Numbered from the stretch's first letter, positions 22,106-34,222 are shown. The stretch: DNA of 64,000 bases from Ustilaginoidea virens (GCF_000687475.1 NC_057319.1:496001-560000), one strand, 5' to 3'. Program-made: numbers and translations. The notes: generated by a model from the letters alone, not told the origin.

Positions 22106-23961
22106 GTTGGTATATGTCGACCGATCCTGTGACGTGCCGATGAAGCAGCTCGGTTGTTTCGCTGCGATGGGATAACGATGCCAGAAAATAGTTCTTGAAC
22201 GAGAAAGCAGAAGAAGTATGGCAAGGGGAGCAGAAGAGAGCTATCCTCTGAGGCAAAGCCTCGGAACGATATTGATTGGCGCTTTCTGGTTGAGGAAGAG
22301 AAGGAGCCATCGTGCCATGATAGCTACCTCCTACCTATGTAAGGTACTTGAGCACTGACGGTGAGGGAGGACAGGCGGTCAAAACCTTGGCAGACGCCGG
22401 CAAGTCAACTGAAATAGTACATAGGCATCCGGCAGGTGTTTATGCGCGTTGATGGCTGGGGCTTCGGTGTTTATGTATGGCTCATCGTTGAAGGCATTCC
22501 TAGCTGTCGTGAAATCGCCGATGGCAACGGATAAAAAGTCCTGCGTTGCCAGCTTTGGTAGTGACTGAGCGCAACGGCTGCTAAATAGACGATGAGCCTA
22601 AAGATGAGCCTAAAGTACGGAGTGCAAGACGAGTGTTATGTTGCTATAGGCGTGGCGAGCAGGCGTGCTGGAAATGGGGAGCATGCTATTATCACACATG
22701 TAGTGCACATGCATTCATTCAATGCGCGTGACGTCCATTCATCTCGTGCTGCTGCACTATGAGCTGGGCTTGAGCCTTGCAGGTTAGGTTCATCGACGCG
22801 TGACAAGGGTATTTATTGGGAGCCTAAATTCAGACAGACTAACAGCACAAATGTAAAACAAAAAAAAAATTGACGAGTCGGCTGACACTGTGCTGTAGAT
22901 GCTCTTTTCCGTGTCATGATTGATTCTGTTCTTGTCGTCGGGTCTTGTCTGTTCTTGGAAGGCGGCTGATTATTCTAGGAAAGTACGACCACGGATTAGT
23001 CCACTAATTTGGGCCTGGAAAGGGACGCCAGTGCTAGTGCCCAAGGCCCACTGTACCCGCGCCAATAGTGGATGAGTGAGCGATGTGCTGGAGTCAGGTT
23101 CAACCAGACACATGCACGTATCAAACAACAGGTTTATTCTGATTTGCAATGAACTTCTCGACTCTCGAGACCAAACATCAGGATGCTCACTCGACGCTAA
23201 GAGGTTAAATGTTTTTCTCGTGTATGATCTTGAAGATGAAACTCGTTCCTCTGGAACCGCAACTTGCCAGACATGGCCTTGGACACAAGAGCCGCCAAAT
23301 TCACGCCCTACAAGGTCGCAAGTTTCTTCACCTGCAATGCCAGTCGTCAACATTGCCTGTTCAGCCTGTCGACGATATCGGCCGGTATGCAACATGAAAC
23401 ATACGATATGGTCATGGAATGCTCTATGAAGATTGATGAGCTACGCAGCGAGGGTGACTGGCAGGACTTTACTCCCTACAGAGCCTGGCAAGACCATCCT
23501 TGCATGTCAGTTCAGAGAAGGTCAAATATACTTGCCATCACTAATCTGAATGGTTTATTCCGTTTCAATCCATTCATTCATCGGCATACTAATCATCTGA
23601 ATGCCGTGATAATGGCTATGCCTCCGTAGAGCCAAGTCTGCATTCGCGCAAGGGCCAAGAAAATGATCGGAATCGGACCAAATATCTTGGCTGAGGTTAT
23701 TCGCTCAATGTACAAGTCGTCTTCCCACTCGCACTTCGCAGAACTTGACCGTTCCTACAATCTTCGCCGTCGGGATGGAGTCGATGGACCGGGATAGCCT
23801 GGCGAAACAGGGATCACCGTTCCTTTTCCGGTTAAAGGCGGAGAAGTCATGGCGGCGCTATAACCTAAAATATGTAAAGGATTCTAATACATAGTACATA
23901 GTTAGACAGGAGCTCAGAAAAAGGAGCGAATTTATGAAATCTCTCCGAGACAAGTGCAACT
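22106..23961. promoter_or_regulatory. Divergent intergenic region, MFS transporter / FAD monooxygenase
   Basis: 1.86 kb. It contains TACCTCCTACCTATGTAAGGTAC at 22325-22347 and a GATGAGCCTAAA direct repeat at 22590-22613. Two ORFs (22970-23395 minus, 23264-23629 plus) overlap each other, are unrecognisable and are not called. It may hold the shared control region of the flanking pair. Confidence 0.5.
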
Positions 23962-26183
23962 ATGGCCGCTACAGTGGTGAGGACCGAATTACTCATTGTT
24001 GGCGCCGGACCAGCCGGCGCATCGCTCGCTTGCTTCTTGGGATCTCATGGTATGTCTTTGTTAGGTCATGGCTGGTGAAGACGGCAGTCCCTTAATAGAG
24101 TTTCAGGTCGGACCGGAATCATAATATCCGCTGCGCCGGGCACGGCCGAGACCCCAAGGGCACACATCACCAACATGGCAGCTTTAGGCGAGTTGAATCA
24201 GTCGACGGCGAAACAAGGCCGGTTGCTGACCAGACTCAGAATGCCTCCGTGACATAGGCCTGGATCGCGAATGCACCACAGTGGCGGCTCACGGAGATAA
24301 TATGCAGCACACCAGATGGTGCATGTCAATGGCGGGCGAGGAGCTCGCTAGGGCCTATTCCTGGGGTCATGACCCCTTCCGCAAGGCACGATTTTCATAT
24401 TTTGATATGACTTTATGGAGAAATGATCGAAGATGTCAGATGTAATCTCCTCGACTGACCCGAAAGTAGGGTGACTACGAAACAGCCAGTCCCTGTGAAG
24501 GACACATAGACCTCCCCCAGACGGATCTCGAGCCTATTCTTATAAGGCGAGCCACTCACGATGGCTGGGCAGTTCGGTTCAGCACCACGCTATTAAAAAT
24601 CAGCCAAAATGACTCCGGTGAGGTCATTTCCGAGGTTCGAGACAGTCTGACTGGGCAGAAATACCTCATACAGTCGCGTTACGCATTCGGCTGCGACGGA
24701 GCAAGAAGCCAAGTGGTGAGAGAAGTAGGGATTCCGCTCATCAAGAAGCCGACCAAAGGCTTAGCTCTGAATATCTTGATAAGGGCAGATATGTCTCATC
24801 TTATCAAGGACCGAAAAGGGAATTTGCATTGGGTTGTGCAACCGCAAAAAGGGTGCCCGCCATGGGGGTGGGCTGGCCTTTTTCGCATGGTCAAGCCATG
24901 GACAGAATGGATGGCTATTCTCATGCCTCACCCAGGTGCTGACATGACTGCTGACGACATGGAAGCCACCGAAGAGGAGTACGTCGCTCATGTAAAACAG
25001 ATGATTGGCGATGAATCGGTCGAGCCGGAGATATTGAATGTGAGCAAGTGGTGGATCAATGAAACGGTGGCAGAGTACTATTCCGTCGGTAACGTGTGAG
25101 TATTCTTGACGAGTGTTTCGACGTGGTTTTCTGATTTCGTACGTTTATTGTTTGTCGCGAGAAATCAACAGCAGCAAAACGTGGCAGACGGCTGCACCTC
25201 TTTTGTTTCCTTCTTCCTACCCGCCCCCCCACCCCCCCCCCCCCCCCTTTTTTTTTTTTTTTTGGTTCATTCTTTGTCTTTTACTTCTCTCTGCGGTATC
25301 CTCTTTATATCCCTTTGTGAACCGAGATTGACTGATGGGCGGCAGCTTCTGTCTGGGCGATGCCGTTCATCGTCATCCGCCCTTTAACGGACTGGGATCA
25401 AATACCTGTATTCAAGATGCGTTCAACCTTGCATGGAAAATATCCCATGTCATGTCCGGAAAAGCCGGGCCCGGCCTCCTGGACACCTTTAGCATAGAAC
25501 GTCAACCGGCGGGAGTTGACGTCGTTCGGAGGGCCAACCAAGGTCTCAGGGATCATTCATCTTGGATGGAGACGGTCGGATTGCTGGAACCCGACATGAC
25601 GAAACGGCGTGAAATACTCGCAGAGTTTGATGATGCTGGCCCAAAAGGACGGCTTCGAAGGGCAGAGTTTCAGCGCGCGATTGAACAGACGGCAAGCGAG
25701 TTCCACGGATTGGGGGTGGAAATGAACCAGTTTTACTCATCTTCTTGCGTTTATCGAGAGGATGAAGCGGGGGAGAAGCCTGAGGCGAAAAATTCAACAG
25801 ACCACTATCATGTCACGACAAAGCCGGGTAGTCGGCTGCCACACGCATGGCTGAATTCCAGAGTTCCAGGACCGAGGCTGTCCACGATTGACTTGGCTGG
25901 CCATGGACGCTTTTGCTTGCTCACTGGGCCTGGGGGCCAAGGCTGGAAAGAGGCTGCCCAGACGGTTTCTGGCGGTCTCGGGGTAGACATCAGCTGCTAC
26001 TCGATCGGATGGAGGCAAGACTACGAAGACGTGTACTTTGACTGGGCTCGCAGAAGGGAAGTGGAGGAAGACGGATGCATCTTGGCACGGCCGGATCGGT
26101 TTGTGGCGTGGAGATGCCCGTCGATGCCGAAGGATTGTGCGTCCAAGCTCCGAGCTGTCATGACGTCAATCTTGTCTCTGTAG
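23962..26183 (+). CDS. FAD-dependent aromatic monooxygenase, phenol-hydroxylase-like
   Basis: Five exons: 23962-24049, 24107-24187, 24240-24385, 24470-25095, 25346-26183, giving 592 aa. Class A flavoprotein hydroxylase. The Rossmann FAD motif is LLIVGAGPAGAS (Gly14, Gly16, Gly19), the DG motif is FGCDGARS (Asp181-Gly182), and the GD motif is CLGDAVHRHPPFNGLG (Asp319). A C-terminal thioredoxin-like domain includes PGSRLPHAWL and a glycine-rich block LLTGPGGQGW. ETPRAHITNMAALECLRDIG is characteristic of the 2,4-dichlorophenol/phenol monooxygenase branch. It likely hydroxylates a phenolic substrate with NAD(P)H and O2. Introns 2 and 3 begin with GC rather than GT, and intron 4 (250 nt) contains C16-T16. 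Reading frame and length are normal, so it is probably functional. Confidence 0.85.
24188..24239 (+). other. GC-AG intron 2 of the monooxygenase
   Basis: Donor G|GCGAGT, acceptor ACTCAG. The flanking codons join as ALECLRDIG, which matches the family, so this non-canonical donor is needed. Confidence 0.7.
24386..24469 (+). other. GC-AG intron 3 of the monooxygenase
   Basis: Donor AAG|GCACGA, acceptor AGTAG. It joins DPFRK to GDYETASPCE in frame. No GT donor in the vicinity keeps both the frame and the conserved residues. Confidence 0.6.
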
Positions 26184-26671
26184 AAAGTTGCCGCAGGCTT
26201 GTGCCTTTAGAATGGCGGGTGCATGCATGCAAGATTTGGATGAAGAAGCGGAAGTGCAGATGCAGGTTTGGGGGGTTTGTCGGCGTTGGCGGAGACGGGA
26301 GCCGAGACGGGCTTTTCCGCTCGGGGCGGAGAATCAAGACATGAGCTTTGATCATTACTGCTGGTGACCGGGACCGTGACCGGGGCCGGGGCCGGGGCCG
26401 GGACCGGTCCAGAGTCCAGAGTCCAGAGTCCAGACTCCCAGCCTCACACTTGAGGTTGGTGACATGTCGGAAATACACGTTACGGACTACTCGGTAAAGG
26501 ATGCTGCTACATGTAAGCTGGCTGACCAGCAGCCAGTGGCTGTCACCCACCCACTCACGTTGACCGGACCCATTTCAGTCAGCCGCCCACCAGCTGACAA
26601 GCCCTGGCCTCGCCAGAGTTATAACTTGTCACCATTCCATCGGCCTTTGCGATTCCCCCCGACGCGCAACT

Positions 26672-26724
<53 letters not shown>

Positions 26725-26833
26725 GAAAAAGCTCCTCTGCTGCTCAAATCGCGGCATTATCTCGCCAGCTCACGAACCACCCGCCCGCTTGGGTCAATCC
26801 CTCGCTCGCAAAGCAAGCAGCCAAGCAATCACC
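26184..26833. other. Intergenic region with a 50-base T run
   Basis: 3' end of the monooxygenase and promoter of the PLP enzyme. It contains imperfect GACCGGGACCG and CCAGAGT repeats (26360-26430) and T50 at 26674-26723, 110 bp before the next start codon. Confidence 0.6.
26674..26723 (+). repeat. Poly-T tract (50 T)
   Basis: Longest uninterrupted homopolymer in the window. It lies just upstream of the cystathionine gamma-synthase-like gene; its length could be an assembly estimate. Confidence 0.85.
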
Positions 26834-28725
26834 ATGGTCATTCTCAGGACGCAGTCCGACTTTGGCCATGCGCCCCCGCCTCAGACACCGTATAGCATCG
26901 TCACCAATCTTCCTGGCTGGGATCTTCTCAAGAGCATCCGGCAAGGCGACACGTCACCGTTGGCCCGAGTCGTCCACATCTACCCGCGACTGTCGCCGAC
27001 TCAATTTGTCCGCACGGTGGGTGCAATCACGCCCCCTTGGATCCGGGCTGCCTCGCGCTGGAAACACTGCCGTTTCCCTCCCCCCCCCCTTCCCCCCGCT
27101 ATCAGGAGCCTCTCAACGCGCATCACGCCTGATTATTGACTGATGCGATGCTGTAGCTCTCGGCGGAGATTGCCAAAAAAGTCGGCCTGGAAGAGAAAGC
27201 CTGCATGATGTACCTGGACCCCGTCATGTGGAGGTACACCAAGAGCCATGTTGCTCACGAGCTGCGCAGGGAGCACGCCATCTCGCCCGACAGGCTTACC
27301 TTGAAGGTGGTTGACGTTGCTGGTCACCGGCTGTACTGCGTGCTGTACGATCCCCAGCACTCGAGGGCTCTTATGCTCAGCTGGGGCACGCCGGGCCTGG
27401 GCCTGTCTATCCGCCAGGCAGAGTACTTGCTGGATCGGGTCGATACCATGGTGGAAGTTTCCTTTGACGACGAAAATGCGCCGCCTCGGCCAACCTGGGC
27501 TCCGGAAGGCCCTGACCATGAGCCGCTGAGGCAGCGTATCAACGACCTCGTCCACCACGGAGCCATTGACCCGGAAAAGGTCAAGAGCCAGAGCAAAGAC
27601 GTGTTCCTGTATCCGTCCGGCATGGCGGCCGTGTTTACAGCGAAAATCATTCTGCAGGACTACCGGCCAAACAGGACCAACGTTGAGCTGGGCATGGTAT
27701 TCCACAACACACACGAGCTGCTGCGTGAAGAAAGCCCCGGCGGGTGGAAGCATTTCGGCAGCGTCGACAGCGAGGGCCTCGAGATGCTGGAAACGTGGCT
27801 GGAAAAGGAAGAAGCCGAGGGCCGTGGAGCGACCTTTGTCATTGTCGAGTTTCCGAGCAATCCGACGCTGGAGTCTCCCGACTTGCCGCGCTTGAAGAGG
27901 ATGGTAAGTGACGGCGGACGGCATGTTGTTCCCTTTCAAGGCAAGGTCGGTAGGACTAACTCGAAACTGGGTTGCTTGAACTCGCAGTCGGAGAGATTCA
28001 GTTTTGTCCTCATTGTCGATGATACCATCGGCGCCTTCAGCAATGTCGACGTCCTTGCCCAGTCGGACATGCTGCTAACATCACTCACCAAATCCTTCAA
28101 CGGGAGATCCGACGCGCTCGGCGGCTCGATTGTGCTCAACCCTCTGTCGCCGCACTACCAAGAGCTGCAGAAGCGCTTCGCAGAGGGCCACCACAACCAG
28201 CTGTCCGCCGCCGACGCCAAAGTCTTGCTGTCCAACTCGCGCGACTTTTTCGACCGAGCAGCCCGCCTCAACGCCAACGCGCAAGCCATGGCGGAGCTGC
28301 TGCACCGGAACATGACGGAGCAGCCAGGCTCGCCCATTGTCGGCGTCCAGTACCCCAGCCTGCTGCCCAGCAAAGCCAACTACGATGCTTTCATGAGGCG
28401 CCGCACCCCGGAGCTGCCCCACCCGGGGTACGGATGCCTCTTGACGGTCAACTTGGCCGGCGTCGAGGCGGCCCGGGCGTTCTACGACCGCTGCGGGTTC
28501 TACCCGTCGCCCCATATCGGGGGACACGTCACCATCATGTTCGCCTACAACATGTTCATGTTTGGCAAGGACCCGCAGGAGGCGGAAGCTCTGAGGGCAT
28601 ATGGCATTTTCGAGGACAGCGTGCGCATATCCGCGGGCCTGGAGCGGGTCGAGGATTTGCTGGACACGCTGCAAGACGCGCTGGACGCAGCGGCAAAGGT
28701 CGGGAGAGGGGGGAAGGAAGGATGA
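26834..28725 (+). CDS. Cystathionine gamma-synthase-like PLP enzyme (Str2/YLL058W/YML082W group)
   Basis: Three exons: 26834-27016, 27157-27903, 27988-28725, giving 555 aa. Fold-type I Cys/Met-metabolism enzyme. The PLP Schiff-base lysine is Lys345 in TSLTKSFNGRSDALGG. The aspartate binding the pyridine nitrogen is in VLIVDDTIGAFSN, and FLYPSGMAAVFTA is the phosphate-cup region. It has the long N-terminal extension and variable lysine loop of fungal Str2-type proteins. The expected reaction joins O-acyl-homoserine and cysteine to cystathionine, but several paralogues of this group have no proven activity, so substrate specificity is uncertain. Intron 2 (27904-27987, 84 nt) is in frame and free of stops. 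Confidence 0.87.
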
Positions 28726-29226
28726 CGCAGACTGAGATGATGGCAGCATGTGGCGGGGAACAAGAAAATAAAACAACATAAATCAACATGACTTTGAAAT
28801 AACACAGCAGCTGCTCGACAATTGCTCGACAATTCGGTCAAAACTTTGAAGCGTTTTGACCAAAGTCACTGGCGGTAACTCTTTCCTGAAGAGTGGGCAA
28901 AGACGTGCATGGCTGGGTTGATAATGGCAAGCCCTCTCAACTCTACAACCTGCAACCTACAACCGACTGGACAGCTGGGGAGACATGACCTTGAGAGCAA
29001 AGGTCATGAAAGAAAAGTCCTTGGGGTTTTTGGGGAGGGGAGGGGGGTTTCTTTCGGCTCTCGGCTCCTCTCCAATCATTGGCTACTGTTTTTGTTTTTT
29101 TTCGTTCTTGATATACTCGTTCCTTGTGGTGCCGCGCATTGTGGGATAACCTAAGCCGCCACGACAACTTACGGAGGCACTTACGGAGACACGGAGACAA
29201 AAGCTAAGCGACAAGAAGGACCCCAT
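28726..29226. other. Convergent intergenic region
   Basis: 3' ends of the PLP enzyme and the carboxypeptidase. A G-rich stretch lies at 29021-29048 and TTACGGAG-type words near 29170-29190. No gene is seen. Confidence 0.55.
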
Positions 29227-31132
29227 TCATATGCCTCCTTTTCCCCCGTGCGCTTCAGCTTCAGCAACAGAGCTTGATTCCACCCCCCACCCCCGCCGAA
29301 TCAATGCCACGGGGGGCCCGGTCCCTTTGCCCAGAGGCCCGTCCGGCTGCGGGATTCCAGGATCGGTGGTAAAGGGCGCCTTGCTGCTGAGGGAGCCCAC
29401 CCGGCCGAGCAGGTACTCGACGTGGCGAAAGGCGGCGGACGGCGCGTACTGCGGGACCATGTGCCCGGCCAGGGCGACGGCCACGTAGGTCAGCCCGCGC
29501 TCGGAGTGGGTGGTGCCCAAGACGCCGGCTCCGGCGAGGGAGCCCGGCGGGCCGGCGCGGTGGTAGGGCACGTAGAAGGGCTCGGTGGGCGGCGTCTGGA
29601 AGCCGCGGCGGCCGCCAAACGTCATGTTCTGGATGGCCAGGAGGGTGCCGTTGGTCAGGAAGAAGAAGTCGAGGGCGCCGTGGGCGATGACGACGTTGCC
29701 GGTGCGGTCGATGACGCGGGGCAGCGGGCCGAGGCTGGACCAGTCGGCCTGGTCGGAGGAGTTGACGAAGACGGGCGCCGGGGCGCAGGTGGCCCAGTCC
29801 TTGGCGACGGGGGCGTGGATGGCCTTCTTGACGTCCGGGCGGTTGAAGTAGACGGAGGCGCCCTTGGGCAGGTAGCCGAAGGTGCCGGGGAAGCCGAGCA
29901 CGTCCCACAGCAGGGGGCACGTGGTGGCGACCTGGTAGACGTCGAAGCAGGGGTTGGCCTGGGTGGCTGCGTCCCGGACGTCGGACCAGAGCTCGTAGTC
30001 GCCGCAGCCGGGGAGGGGCAGGCCGGTCGCGGGGTCGAGGCCGGGCAGGGTGGCGGGCAGGGGGCCTGCGGGCGGGAAGGCGAGGTACGTGTCGCGGGCG
30101 GCGGCGTAGCCGCACCGGCGGTCGGCGTCGCGCATGTAGGCCACGAAGGAGTCGTTGAGCGGGAACAGGTTGCGGTTGTGCTCGACGAAGGGGGCGACGG
30201 TCATTTCGGTGACGCGGGCGTCGATGATGGCGGGGTCGTAGAGCAGCATGCCCTTGACGTTGAAGTACGTGGCGTCTTTGGCGGCGAGCATGGCGTCCGC
30301 GATGTAGGGGCAGTACATGCCTCTTGTTTTTTTGGGGGAGCAGAGAGCACGCACCGAGCGTCAGGTTCTGGGGGCAAGGAATACTCTGGCCAGCGATGGG
30401 GATCGGAAAGGGAAAACAAAAGGGGGGTGGGGGGGGGGGGGGGGGGGAGGGGGTTGAACGCACGCGTACGACTCGCCGGTAATGTACACCTTGTAGCCGT
30501 GCAGGCCAAAGGCGTCGACAAAGTTGGCAAAGAAGCCCATGAACTGGCGAGCCAGGTCCTCCTCGCCCCGGGCCGTCACGTTGCCGGTCGAGAAGCCGGT
30601 GCCGAGGGGCTGCTCAACCCAGAGGACGTGGGTGAGGCGGTGCCACGCCCACGGGTTGGCGACGGGCCTGAAGGTGCCGTACTGCCACGCAAACGGGCCG
30701 TTTTCCTGCAGCAGTCCTTCGAGAGACGAGCAGCCGGGCCCGCCGTTGAGCCAGATGAGAATCTCCCGGTCGGCAGCGGGATTCGTCGACGGCTGGAACC
30801 AGAAGAAGAACTTGTCCGGGCCGTCGGGGTCCTTGGAGATGGACATGAGGCCGGCGTAGGCCTCGCCAATGTCGAAGTCGACGTCGGGGATGGCCGTTCC
30901 ATTGAGGGCGTATTCTAAGGGGGTTAGTCTTTTTTTTTTTTTTTTTTCCCTCGTTGTCCTCTTTTCTTGTTCTTGTTCTCTTCCTGGAGAAGGAGGAGGG
31001 GGGGGGCTGACTCTTGGTCTGGTGGTTGAGAAACCGGTGGTGCTTGTGATTGTCCGGGGGGTCGGAGGCGTGGGCGGCGCCGAGCGGGCGGTTCTGGTCG
31101 GGCGGAACCGGAGGCCGAGGCTGGTGGAGGGA

Positions 31133-31166
<34 letters not shown>

Positions 31167-31186
31167 ACGAGGAGTCCCCGGCGCAT
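29227..31186 (-). CDS. Secreted serine carboxypeptidase, family S10
   Basis: Three exons on the minus strand: 31186-31012, 30914-30464, 30322-29227, giving 573 aa. The N-terminus is a signal peptide ([11 protein letters not shown] plus an Ala run). Catalytic triad: Ser207 in GESYAG, Asp427 in AHGALDFFF and His496 in [11 protein letters not shown]. The oxyanion and substrate-binding block [21 protein letters not shown] and the pair [12 protein letters not shown] are textbook S10. Several Asn-X-Ser/Thr sites suggest glycosylation in the secretory path. The role is extracellular or vacuolar C-terminal peptide trimming, probably nutritional. Intron 2 splits the GESYAG codons and carries a 19-base G run. 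The chosen start opens the signal peptide; a second ATG lies at 31219. Confidence 0.93.
30429..30447 (+). repeat. Poly-G tract inside carboxypeptidase intron 2
   Basis: Nineteen G on the plus strand (C in the transcript), close to the intron's donor side. Confidence 0.8.
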
Positions 31187-31907
31187 GGTGGTTGGCTTGG
31201 TTGGCTTGGGTCCAGTCACTCGCGAGGGGGCGGTTGCTCTGGCCAGGCAAGACGAGACGGCGACGAGCTGCCCGGCCCATTCTTATAGCCCCGTGCCGGG
31301 CGTGGCACGCCGGGGATGCCTGCAGTGCGGCAGAGGCACGGCTGGCAGCTTGCATAAACAAACATGACAATGCGCAGGCAAGCGGAACCTTCGCCGTTGC
31401 TGCGAATCCTTGGACCCTCGCCGCTTTAATTCGCTCTAATTCGCTCGAGGATCGATCGTGCGCGCCATGTCCACCAGCCAGGGGGTGGGGGGGGCAACGA
31501 TAATGCCGCTTCCGACGCCGACGCCGACGCCGACGGCTCGACGCTTGTCGCTGCGGATCCGCGACCAGCAGATGATGGGGCGGGCTTGACGGGCTAACCC
31601 TGGCCCTGCGAGTCGCTTGTTCAAACTTAACCGCCTAGATCTGCTCGAGTGCCTTCAACCCTGTTGCACGGCTGCAACGCAACGCTCGCTTCGGGCGATT
31701 CAGGCGGCACTGGGTGTCCGTCGACTCTAGATTCCGAGTGGGTGTCCATCCCGGGACAACCAGCCAATTCAGCCGCCTTTCGCAAGCCGCTTTCAACAGG
31801 GATGCTCGCGCTGCTGCCACCAACGAGCAGTCACCCTGCCGGGATCCTGACCCTTTACCTCCGCTCCGCTCCGCGCAGCCCCAGTCCCCCCCCCATCCGT
31901 GTGCCGG
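31187..31907. other. Intergenic region, carboxypeptidase promoter
   Basis: 5' region of the carboxypeptidase and 3' region of the TinA-like gene. A CCGACG repeat lies at 31514-31534. No gene is seen. Confidence 0.55.
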
Positions 31908-34222
31908 CTACATCGCACCCCCCCCGCGTCCTGCCGCAGCGCCCTCTGCTCTGCCCGATATAAGCGTCTCCAGCTCCCGCGGGCTAAGCGTGCTGCGGCG
32001 CCTCGATGCCGTCTTGCCCAGCTGGCGGTCTCGCTTCCTCTTCCCTGCGGGCCTGCCGGCACCGTCGCCAGGCTGCTTTGCGTCGGCTGCCCCGTCCGCC
32101 GGCGGCGATTGCGCCCCCGGTCGGAACGCGGGCTCGCTGGCCGTGGAGAGCGCCATCGGAGGCCGCGAGACACCCCGGGTGGAGGTGCGGGCCGCCTTGA
32201 GCTTGGCTCGCACGCGGGCGGCGTCTGCGTCCTTTTCCGATGCGGCCAGTTTGGCGGCAATGGTGCGGGTGGCTGGGGAGACGCTTGTTTGAGCAGCGCC
32301 TGCGGCTGTCGCGTCGTTCATGCTGCACTGACTCGTTGTTGCTGTAGCTGTTGCTGTTGCTGTAGCTGTTGTTGGTGACGTTGTTGCTGCTGCGGCTGCT
32401 GTTGTTGCTGTTGTTGCTGTCTTTGTTGCTGCTGCTGCTGCTGTTCTTGCCGGTCCTGTTGTCTGCGTTTCCTGCCCTGTTGGCCCGCCTTCGCCGTCCG
32501 GTGCAGAGACCTCGGCATCCCGCCCGGGCAGTTGCAGGCCGGCATCCCGTGGTGCTCTGCTCGAAAGCCTCGACTGCGACGCCGCAGCCCTCGGACGGAC
32601 AGGCAGGCATCTCATGGACCCCGACTTCGCCCCGGAGTCGCCGCCAGCTGTGCCGCCCTTGGTGCTGACGACTCTGCCGCGCTGCGACCTTGTCTCGTCG
32701 TCGTGCGAGACCCCTCTGTTGCCAGCCGAGCTTGCGTCTTCGAGAGGGCTCGGCCGCGGTGCTGCGTCTAGCAGGGGCGCGTGCTGGAGGTGCCAAGCCT
32801 CGGCATCTTGCCCACCTGGCGCTTTCGCTGCTTCTTGTCCATCCTCGCCGCCGCCGCCACCGCCACCACCACCACCAGGTATCGAAAGCGGGCGGTCCGC
32901 TGCCGCAACGTCCTCGTAGTCTGTCATGTCGCCTTCGCTTTCGCTTTCGCTCCCGTCTGGCGGCCCGTCGCCATGCTCTCCGTTGGCCGGACAAGGCGAG
33001 CGCAGCAGCTCGTCGGCCTGTTCCTCGCATTCCTCCTTGACCGCGGAGAGGCCAACGTCCCCCGCCCCTCGCGTTCCCTCGGCAGCCCGCGCGCGGACAG
33101 GGCTCAGACGCAAGCCCGCCTGGAGCTCCTCGTCGCACACGGGCTTCCCGCCGGCCGCCATTCTCTTCCGCCAGCTGTCCATGAGATGGACGGCGTCCTT
33201 CCATCGCGCCTCCATCTTCACCCAGCCGCACCTGAGCCGGTTGATCTCCTCCTCCCGCATGACGACTTCCTCGATGGGCACAAAGGACGGGTTCGTGAGG
33301 ACTAACCTCACGTGGTCCATGATGGGGTCCAGCTCCGCAGCCACGTCTTGGCACGTAGGGTTTCTGCGCACCGGGTTGGTGGTTGCCCTGTCATCGTCTC
33401 CCTGCCAGCCGCTCATGTCTCGCAGCTCCGCCATGGCACGTTGCAGCATGGCGAGCAACACCTCGTTCTCCTCGGCGACATGCCGAGCCAGATTGGCCAG
33501 GCTTGCGTTGGTCTCGCCATCAAGTTCCACGCCACCGCCGGAAACCCCGGCGCTCGTCGTCGTGTTGTCCCCGCGTCGGCCAACCTCGCCGGCAACGGTG
33601 ATTGTCGTGATGGCCGGGTTGCCCCTGGAACCTCGGGATCGCCCGGCTTCCCCTAGCTGCTTCTTCAGCGTGTCCATCTGGCGGTCTCTGCGGCGGATTT
33701 CCGTGGCGCACGACGCGCGGCACTGCGCTACGAGCGACTTCATGCGCGCCACTTCGTCCTTCAGGGCTTTGGCGTTCGCCTCGGCCGACTTGAGCTGCGT
33801 CCTGAGCGTCGTCTCGGAGGCGGCCGCGATGTCGGCTTTGCGCTGCGTTTCCGCGTGCTTGTCGGCCAGCCGGGCCACGTCGCTGGCGAGTTTGAGATTT
33901 TCCGCCCGCAGCGCTCGCATGGCGGTTGAGAGAGACTCCCGCTGCTCGGCATCGCGCTGCACAGCCGCGTCAAGGTCAGTCAGCGTCCAGGGCCACAAGG
34001 GGAGCATGGCATGGGCTGGCAGGGAAGGTGTACGTCTCGGCGGAGTATCAGGTCATTTAGTATCCCGATGATGCGTCCTGCGACGGCCGCGCTGTCCTGG
34101 TCATGGTCGCCCAGTCTCGCGGCGGCGAAATCGATGGAGTCGCCGTCTCGCAGCAGGCCTCGGGAGAGCAGCTGGTTGTTGATGTAGGCGGATGCTGTAC
34201 GCAAACTGTCGGCGTCGATCAT
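31908..34222 (-). CDS. tinA: TinA/Msd1-like protein with afadin/alpha-actinin-binding (SSX2IP) domain
   Basis: Two exons on the minus strand: 34222-34034 and 33956-31908, giving 745 aa. The N-terminus MIDADSLRTASAYINNQLLSRGLL followed by LNDLILRRDRDAEQRESLS is the ADIP/SSX2IP-type domain. In fungi it occurs in the NIMA-interacting protein TinA and in spindle-pole/microtubule anchoring factor Msd1. A coiled coil runs over about residues 60-150. Further on, EVVMREEEINRLRCGWVKMEARWKDAV looks like a second helical segment. The rest is disordered and Ser/Gly/Thr-rich. A trinucleotide repeat in the DNA (about 32329-32450) encodes Thr/Ala-rich text that is probably variable. Expected role: anchoring microtubule minus ends at spindle pole bodies in mitosis; inferred from homology only. 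Confidence 0.8.
32329..32450 (-). repeat. GTT/GCT trinucleotide microsatellite within the TinA-like gene
   Basis: Imperfect GTTGCTGTT(A/G) repeats on the plus strand. They are in frame and encode a Thr/Ala-rich stretch in the C-terminal half of the protein. Confidence 0.85.

Noticed and set aside
22970..23629. Two overlapping ORFs on opposite strands between the transporter and monooxygenase
   Set aside because: Neither resembles a known protein or shows splice continuity, and they shadow each other.
23962..26183. Monooxygenase as a pseudogene because of missing GT donors
   Set aside because: With GC donors the frame, length and all cofactor motifs are intact, so GC-AG splicing is the simpler explanation.
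29261..30918. Long ORFs opposite or out of frame with the carboxypeptidase
   Set aside because: Shadow frames of GC-rich coding sequence; Arg/Pro-rich or Gly/Val-rich composition with no motif.
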